Positions 60,041 to 64,000 of a DNA stretch of 64,000 nt are shown in pieces. Each line of letters starts with the position of its first letter. The stretch's first letter is position 1. The translations under genes and the position numbers were made by a program. A model generated the notes under the pieces. It ran no database searches, was not told the origin of the DNA, and saw only the letters and a list, made by a program, of their open reading frames with translations. Source of the DNA: Streptomyces toyocaensis (lineage in GTDB: Bacteria; Actinomycetota; Actinomycetes; Streptomycetales; Streptomycetaceae); NCBI RefSeq assembly GCF_000725125.1, contig NZ_JFCB01000026.1, positions 50,954 to 114,953 of the forward strand. The letters are read 5' to 3'.

Positions 60041-61140
60041 TACAGCCGCAGTTCCGTCGCCCCCAGGCGGCGGGCCCCGGACACGTCGGCCGCGAGTGCG
60101 GCGGGGCTGCCGCCCATGCCGGAGACCACGGTGAAGTTGGCGGCGAGCACGGTGTCCGGGCGGGCCTCCCGGGCGAACGGGGTCAGCAGGCCGGCACCTC
60201 CGGTGCAGGGCACGACCACGCCGTCGGCGACGGACAGGATGTGCGCGGGGTCGACGCCGGCGTTGGCCCCGCAGTGGTAGGACACCGGGTCCGCGTGCAG
60301 CAGCACCTGGAAACCCGGGGGCGCGGCCCGCCGCACGGCCTCGACCGCCGTTTCCTGGAGCGTGCGGGCGGTTTCGTCGCGCCACGCGCGCGTGGCGTTC
60401 GCCGCCGTCCCGCCGAGAAGCTTCTCGACGCCCGGCCAGGCCCCGTCGGAGGGCGCCCCCCGCCACACCGGTTCCAGTGCGGCCCGTACGGCGGCGGCGA
60501 GCGCGTCGGCGTCCAGGCCTCGGGCGCCGTAGCCGTCGCGGCAGGCCGGGCAGAAGCACAGGGACATCAGGTACTGCCCGGCGTCGCCGAGGCCGACCCC
60601 GGCGGTCTTGTCGTGGGCGTGCAGGTGGGCCAGCCCGTACCAGCCGAGGGACTCCAGCTCGGTACCGCGCGCCCCGGGACGCACCGCCGCCTCGGCGGCC
60701 AGGTCGGTCAGGTAGGCGCGCGTGGCGGGCTGGGCGATGCACGGCGCCCAGGGGTAGCGGTCGCCGTAGGCGTTGACCACCGAGGTGTCCGGGTGTTCCG
60801 CCCCGAGGCGGGAGTTGTGCGCGAGGACCACCCAGGTGTGCACCTGGAGACCCGCGCCCGCGAGTGCCGCCGCGGCCTCGCCGAAGGCGTCGCCGGGCGC
60901 CCAGTCGCCGGCCGCGTGGGGACGCGGGGTCCGGCCGGACCAGCGCTCCCCCGGCGGGTAGAGCACGGCCGCGTACCCGGCCGTGACGACGCGGTGGCGC
61001 GGGTGACGGGGGGTCAGCGCGCGGGTGGAGTGGTAGGCGGAGGCGAGCGTCACCTGTGCCGTGCCGAGCGCGGCGATCCGCGCGGGTGCCTCCGGGTCCC
61101 CGTTGACGTCCCAGGGGTAGACGAACGCCGACGCCTTCAC
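59977..61140 (-). CDS. Hypothetical protein, probable TIM-barrel glycosidase-like, coupled to kdgD
   Basis: The 387-residue protein has no signal peptide. It begins KASAFVYPWDVNGDPEAPARI and contains HTWVVLAHNSRLG, YPWAPCIAQPATRAYLTDL and LMSLCFCPACRDGYG. The last, with its CxCxxC-like cluster, is typical of TIM-barrel proteins related to glycoside hydrolases (GHL/DUF4015-like). No function is established. The GTG start overlaps the kdgD stop by 4 bases, so it probably serves the same sugar-acid or pectin pathway. The 3' end overlaps the MFS gene. Confidence 0.6.
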   Translation of the reverse strand: MKASAFVYPWDVNGDPEAPARIAALGTAQVTLASAYHSTRALTPRHPRHRVVTAGYAAVLYPPGERWSGRTPRPHAAGDWAPGDAFGEAAAALAGAGLQVHTWVVLAHNSRLGAEHPDTSVVNAYGDRYPWAPCIAQPATRAYLTDLAAEAAVRPGARGTELESLGWYGLAHLHAHDKTAGVGLGDAGQYLMSLCFCPACRDGYGARGLDADALAAAVRAALEPVWRGAPSDGAWPGVEKLLGGTAANATRAWRDETARTLQETAVEAVRRAAPPGFQVLLHADPVSYHCGANAGVDPAHILSVADGVVVPCTGGAGLLTPFAREARPDTVLAANFTVVSGMGGSPAALAADVSGARRLGATELRLYHAGLASDGDLEAVRSALAGL

Positions 61141-62078
61141 ATGCCCTCCTCGAGCAGTGCGTGTCCCCGCTCGATCAGCCGAGCGAGCTGCTTGACATGA
61201 TCTCCGGCGGGTTCGTGCAGCGGGGGCCGCACCTCCCCCACGTCGAGGCCGCGCATCCGCACGCCGGCCTTGACGAGGGAGACGGCGTAGCCGGGGCCCT
61301 TGGCCCGCAGGTCGGCGAACGGCCGGTAGAAGCCGTCGATCAGGCGGTTCGCGGTGGCCTCGTCGCCGGTGCGGAAGGCGGTGTGGCAGGCGACGGCGAT
61401 CTCGGGCGCGAAGCAGAACACCGCGGAGGAGTAGAGGGTGATGCCGAGGCCCCGGTAGGCGGGCTGGGTGAGTTCGGCGGTGGGCAGCCCGTTGAAGTAG
61501 AGGAAGTCCCCGGGCCCCTCCGCGCGCACGGCGCTGACGGTCCGCTGCATCAGGTCGAGGTCGCCCTGGCCGTCCTTGAGGCCGATGATCCCGTCGGTGC
61601 GGGCCAGTTCGACGACGGCGCCGGGCGTGAGGACCGCGTTGTCGCGCTGGTAGACGATCACGGGCAGCCCGGTCGCCGCGGCCACCTCGCGGTAGTGCCG
61701 CACCAGCCCTTCCTGTCCCGCCCTGACCAGGTACGGGGGCATGGCGAGCAGTCCGTCGGCCCCGGCGCTCCCGGCGAGGTGCGCGTAGCGGACCGCCAGC
61801 GCGGTGCCGTACCCGACGCCGGCGACGACCGGGACGCGGCCCTCCGCCGCCTCCACGGCGGCCCGGACGCAGGCGTCGAACTCCTCGGGCGTCAGCGCGT
61901 GGAACTCACCGGTGCCGCAGCAGGCGAACACCGCGGCGGCCCCGGCCTCGACCCCCCGGCGGACATGGAGCCGGTAGGTGTCGAGAGCGACGGCGCCGTC
62001 GGGCCCGTACGCGGTGACCGGGAAGAACAGCGGCCCGCTGGGGGCGTCGAGTCGGGCGGCGAGAGGGGCTGGCGTCAC
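61137..62078 (-). CDS. kdgD: 5-dehydro-4-deoxyglucarate dehydratase KdgD
   Basis: The 313-residue DHDPS-superfamily enzyme dehydrates and decarboxylates 5-keto-4-deoxyglucarate to 2,5-dioxovalerate. It shows the subgroup segments APSGPLFFPVTAYGPDGAVA, FACCGTGEFHALTPEEF, GLPVIVYQRDNAVLTPGAVV, the Schiff-base lysine in GIIGLKDGQGDLDL and FLYFNGLPTAELTQPAYRG. The GTG at 62078 is chosen because GGGAGAG lies just before it and the family N-terminus fits; an ATG at 62096 would add six residues. It is divergent from udh, with matching promoters. Confidence 0.9.
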   Translation of the reverse strand: MTPAPLAARLDAPSGPLFFPVTAYGPDGAVALDTYRLHVRRGVEAGAAAVFACCGTGEFHALTPEEFDACVRAAVEAAEGRVPVVAGVGYGTALAVRYAHLAGSAGADGLLAMPPYLVRAGQEGLVRHYREVAAATGLPVIVYQRDNAVLTPGAVVELARTDGIIGLKDGQGDLDLMQRTVSAVRAEGPGDFLYFNGLPTAELTQPAYRGLGITLYSSAVFCFAPEIAVACHTAFRTGDEATANRLIDGFYRPFADLRAKGPGYAVSLVKAGVRMRGLDVGEVRPPLHEPAGDHVKQLARLIERGHALLEEGM

Positions 62079-62132
62079 AAGCTCTCCCTGGTCCATATTC
62101 TTGATTGCTGTCCACACCTCTGAACGACTCCC

Positions 62133-62251
62133 ACGCTAAGCTCCCTCAGGGAGGCCGGTCAAGCGGCTCACCCCGCCCACACCGACGGAGTCGTACGCAC
62201 CGCGGGGAGCATGGGGGACACTTGACGCGCCAGGCCCCCTCTCCTTAGCGT
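62133..62251. promoter_or_regulatory. Mirror-image divergent promoters of kdgD and udh
   Basis: For udh (plus strand): -35 TTGACG (62222-62227), 18-base spacer, -10 TAGCGT (62246-62251). For kdgD (minus strand): -35 TTGACC (62162-62157), 18-base spacer, -10 TAGCGT (62138-62133). Both fit the Streptomyces HrdB-type consensus. The kdgD spacer holds a 13-bp palindrome, CTCCCTCAGGGAG (62141-62153), a likely operator. Confidence 0.7.
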
Positions 62252-62319
62252 GTCCACGCATATGAATGCCGTGCGCGTATGTAGGTGCGCGACGGCCGGC
62301 GCCGCAAGGAGACCCGAGG

Positions 62320-63129
62320 ATGCCCACTCCCCGCACCGTTCTGCTCACCGGCGCCGCCGGCGGCCTCGGCACCCTGATGCGGGGACTGCTGCCGGACCAC
62401 GGCTACGCGCTGCGCCTGCTCGACCTGCGCCCCGTCGACGGCGTGCCGGAGGCGATCGTCGCGGATCTCGCCGACAAGGACGCCGTGCGCGAGGCGGTCC
62501 GCGGCGTCGACGCGATCATCCACCTCGCGGGCATCTCCCTGGAAGCCTCCTTCGACAAGATCCTCAGGGCCAACATCGAGGGCACCTACAACCTCTACGA
62601 GGCGGCGCGCCAGGAGGGCGTCGGACGCGTCGTCTTCGCCTCCTCCAACCACGCCGTCGGCTGCACCCCGCGCCCGCGGGGCGACGACCCCCTCATCCCG
62701 GTCGACACCCCGCGCCGCCCCGACACCTTCTACGGCCTGTCCAAGTGCTTCGGCGAGGACCTCGCCCAGCTCTACTGGGACAAGCACGGCCTGGAGACCG
62801 TCTCCGTGCGCATCGGCTCCTGCTTCCCCGAGCCGACAAGCGTGCGCATGCTCTCGGTGTGGATGAGCCCCGCCGACGGCGCCCGCCTCTTCCACGCCGC
62901 CCTGACCGCCGAGAACGTCGGCCACACCGTCGTCCACGGCTCCTCCGCGAACACCCGCCTGTGGTGGGACCTCGGCTCCGCGCGGGCGCTCGGCTACGAC
63001 CCGCAGGACGACTCCGAGCCGTACGCCGAGAAGCTCATCGCCGAGCAGGGCGAGCTGGACCCGGACAACCCGGCGCACGCCTGCCTGGGCGGCCACTTCG
63101 TCACCGACCCGCCCCGGTGGCCGTACTGA
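62320..63129 (+). CDS. udh: Uronate dehydrogenase
   Basis: The 269-residue short-chain-dehydrogenase-type enzyme oxidises galacturonate or glucuronate to the aldarolactone with NAD. Rossmann motif LLTGAAGGLGTLMRGLL at the N-terminus, DAIIHLAGISLEASFDKIL, NIEGTYNLYEAARQEG, FASSNHAVG, the catalytic YGLSKCFGEDLAQLY (Tyr-x3-Lys) and VRIGSCFPEPTSVRMLSVWM match bacterial Udh closely. ATG with AAGGAG 8 bases upstream; an upstream in-frame start at 62266 is less likely because it lies at the transcription start. It is divergent from kdgD and has a strong terminator. Confidence 0.9.
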   Translation: MPTPRTVLLTGAAGGLGTLMRGLLPDHGYALRLLDLRPVDGVPEAIVADLADKDAVREAVRGVDAIIHLAGISLEASFDKILRANIEGTYNLYEAARQEGVGRVVFASSNHAVGCTPRPRGDDPLIPVDTPRRPDTFYGLSKCFGEDLAQLYWDKHGLETVSVRIGSCFPEPTSVRMLSVWMSPADGARLFHAALTAENVGHTVVHGSSANTRLWWDLGSARALGYDPQDDSEPYAEKLIAEQGELDPDNPAHACLGGHFVTDPPRWPY

Positions 63130-63172
63130 CGGAGGAGCACATCCGCGCCGGGCGGCGCGAAAGGACCGCATC

Positions 63173-63211
63173 CGGCGGCGGGCGGGCACCGAACGGGCCC
63201 GCCCGCCGCCG
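63173..63211 (+). terminator. Terminator of udh
   Basis: A perfect 15-bp GC stem (63173-63187 with 63197-63211) and 9-base loop starts 43 bases after the udh stop codon. Confidence 0.88.
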
Positions 63212-63247
63212 CATCGGGGACACCCTGCTGAGTACGGCCTACCGAAC

Positions 63248-63331
63248 GGACTGCCGCACTACGTGGGCGGACCCCAGGCCCTGGACCAAGCCGCGGCGGG
63301 CGTGGGCCGCAAGATCGTGGTGGTCCCATGA
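63248..63331 (+). pseudogene. Possible C-terminal remnant of a zinc-type alcohol dehydrogenase
   Basis: The frame starting GLPHYVGGPQALDQAAAGVG and ending RKIVVVP with TGA at 63329-63331 resembles the last part of medium-chain (quinone oxidoreductase-like) dehydrogenases, which end in GK(V/I)VVxP. No start codon or upstream domain is present. Very short, so chance resemblance is possible. The rest of 63130-63434 holds only the terminator. Confidence 0.25.
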
Positions 63332-63443
63332 GAGTTCTCCTCGCCCCCGCCGGGCGAGACACCCTCCGGGTCCCGCCCACCCCCGGTCGGACCAGGTAAG
63401 GGAACGGTAAATCGCCCCCGCTCGTTCACCCGGCATGACAGCT

Positions 63444-64000
63444 ATGACCCCCGGCTCGAACATCCCTCTCCCCACCGCCCGAGTGACGGTGGACGTCGCC
63501 GCACCCGTGCGGCTAGACGTATCGGGCCTGCTGCTCACCGCCGACGGCAAGGTGCGCTCCGACGACGACTTCATCTTCTACAACCAACCCGCCGGCCCCG
63601 GCGTGACCTACCGCTCCGGCGGCGGCACCACCCCCGACGCCATCACGGTCGACACCACGGCCGTACCCCCCGGCATCGAGAAGATCGTCGTCACCGCGAG
63701 CCCCGACGCCGCCGGCCAGACCTTCCAGGGCATCGAACCGACGGCCACCCTCCGCAACGCGGACGACAACGCCGTCCTGGCCACCTTCACGCCCCCGCGC
63801 CTCGGCAGCGAGACGGCACTGGTGATCATGGAGATCTACCTCCGCAACGGCGTCTGGAAGGCCCGCGCCGTCGGCCAGGGATACGCCAACGGTCTGGCCG
63901 GCATCGCCACGGACTTCGGCGTCACGGTCGAGGAACCGGCCGCCCCCGCCCAGCCCGTGACCCCGCCCGCGCCGCCGGCCGCCCCGCCCGCCCCGCCGAT
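63444..64000 (+). CDS. TerD-family (tellurium-resistance-like) protein, 3' end outside window
   Basis: The visible 185 residues start MTPGSNIPLPTARVTVDV, typical of TerD/TerZ proteins, and carry the TerD segment DGKVRSDDDFIFYNQPAGPG (calcium-binding DDD motif), KIVVTASPDAAGQTFQGIEP and TALVIMEIYLRNGVWKARAV with GQGYANGLAGIATDFGV. A proline/alanine-rich linker then begins, so a second domain probably follows outside the window. TerD proteins bind calcium and act in stress and surface-associated complexes. An ATG 9 bases earlier (63435) is an alternative start; neither has a clear ribosome-binding site. Confidence 0.88.
   Translation, partial: MTPGSNIPLPTARVTVDVAAPVRLDVSGLLLTADGKVRSDDDFIFYNQPAGPGVTYRSGGGTTPDAITVDTTAVPPGIEKIVVTASPDAAGQTFQGIEPTATLRNADDNAVLATFTPPRLGSETALVIMEIYLRNGVWKARAVGQGYANGLAGIATDFGVTVEEPAAPAQPVTPPAPPAAPPAPP

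Noticed and set aside
63221..63434. Small plus-strand ORFs after udh
   Set aside because: No ribosome-binding sites and no recognisable protein except the doubtful dehydrogenase remnant listed separately.

Overview
The window is high-GC actinobacterial DNA with Streptomyces features: many GTG starts, ATGA/GTGA stop-start overlaps, -10 boxes of the TAGNNT type, and long antisense ORFs that are by-products of third-position GC. The gene order (gbn, ABC-F gene, pit phosphate transporter, cobalamin cluster, LAETG surface protein, ectABCD, penicillin-binding protein) matches what I remember of the Streptomyces coelicolor chromosome around SCO1838-SCO1900. That species-level placement is inference. 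I see no tRNA, rRNA, insertion sequence, prophage or CRISPR array.

Layout. 1-8.6 kb holds housekeeping genes: a partial enoyl-CoA hydratase, the small nucleoid protein Gbn, an ABC-F ATPase, a glyoxalase-fold protein, a hypothetical protein, an alpha/beta hydrolase, a class II aldolase, and a PitH-type phosphate transporter with a PHO-box-like element upstream. 8.76-27.07 kb is a cobalamin biosynthesis cluster. It starts with a B12 riboswitch and a 26-codon leader ORF, then cobD-cobQ-cobN-chlID-cobO-cobB-cobI. A ZIP metal transporter on the opposite strand interrupts it, and cobM-cobL-cbiG/cobJ-cobH-cbiX-cobC follow. Nearly every junction is a stop-start overlap. A GC-rich repeat occurs once inside cobB, in frame, and once just after cobC.

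27.2-33.2 kb carries a LAETG cell-wall protein, an amidohydrolase, a secreted phospholipase-D-like protein and a class V aminotransferase. 33.2-36.9 kb is the ectoine/5-hydroxyectoine operon ectABCD, with an unusually AT-rich 400-bp control region and a strong terminator. 36.9-44.3 kb holds a second class V aminotransferase, an FrnE-like DsbA protein, a DUF1349 protein, a 2,5-dioxovalerate dehydrogenase divergent from an IclR regulator, a GNAT acetyltransferase and a penicillin-binding protein.

44.3-63.1 kb is a plant cell-wall (pectin, arabinan) utilisation region. It has a pectin methylesterase, a pectate lyase, a GH43 glycosidase and a sugar ABC importer without its own ATPase. It also has a Gfo/Idh oxidoreductase, a PmoA-like protein, an IlvD/Edd sugar-acid dehydratase, a DHDPS-family dehydratase, a GntR regulator, and later 5-dehydro-4-deoxyglucarate dehydratase (kdgD) divergent from uronate dehydrogenase (udh). 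Together with the dioxovalerate dehydrogenase at 39.7 kb, these genes can be read as two oxidative routes. Galacturonate via udh/kdgD and an aldonate (probably L-arabonate) via the IlvD/DHDPS pair would both reach 2,5-dioxovalerate and then 2-oxoglutarate. Two esterase remnants in this region suggest some loss of pectin-side-chain functions. The window ends inside a TerD-family gene.

I found no clearly new defence, mobile or biosynthetic system. The most unusual items are regulatory or structural: the repeat inside cobB, the mirror-image kdgD/udh promoters, the 14-bp tandem repeats before the GntR gene, palindromes in front of ectA, cobM and the IclR gene, and a possible leader peptide before the ABC-F gene.
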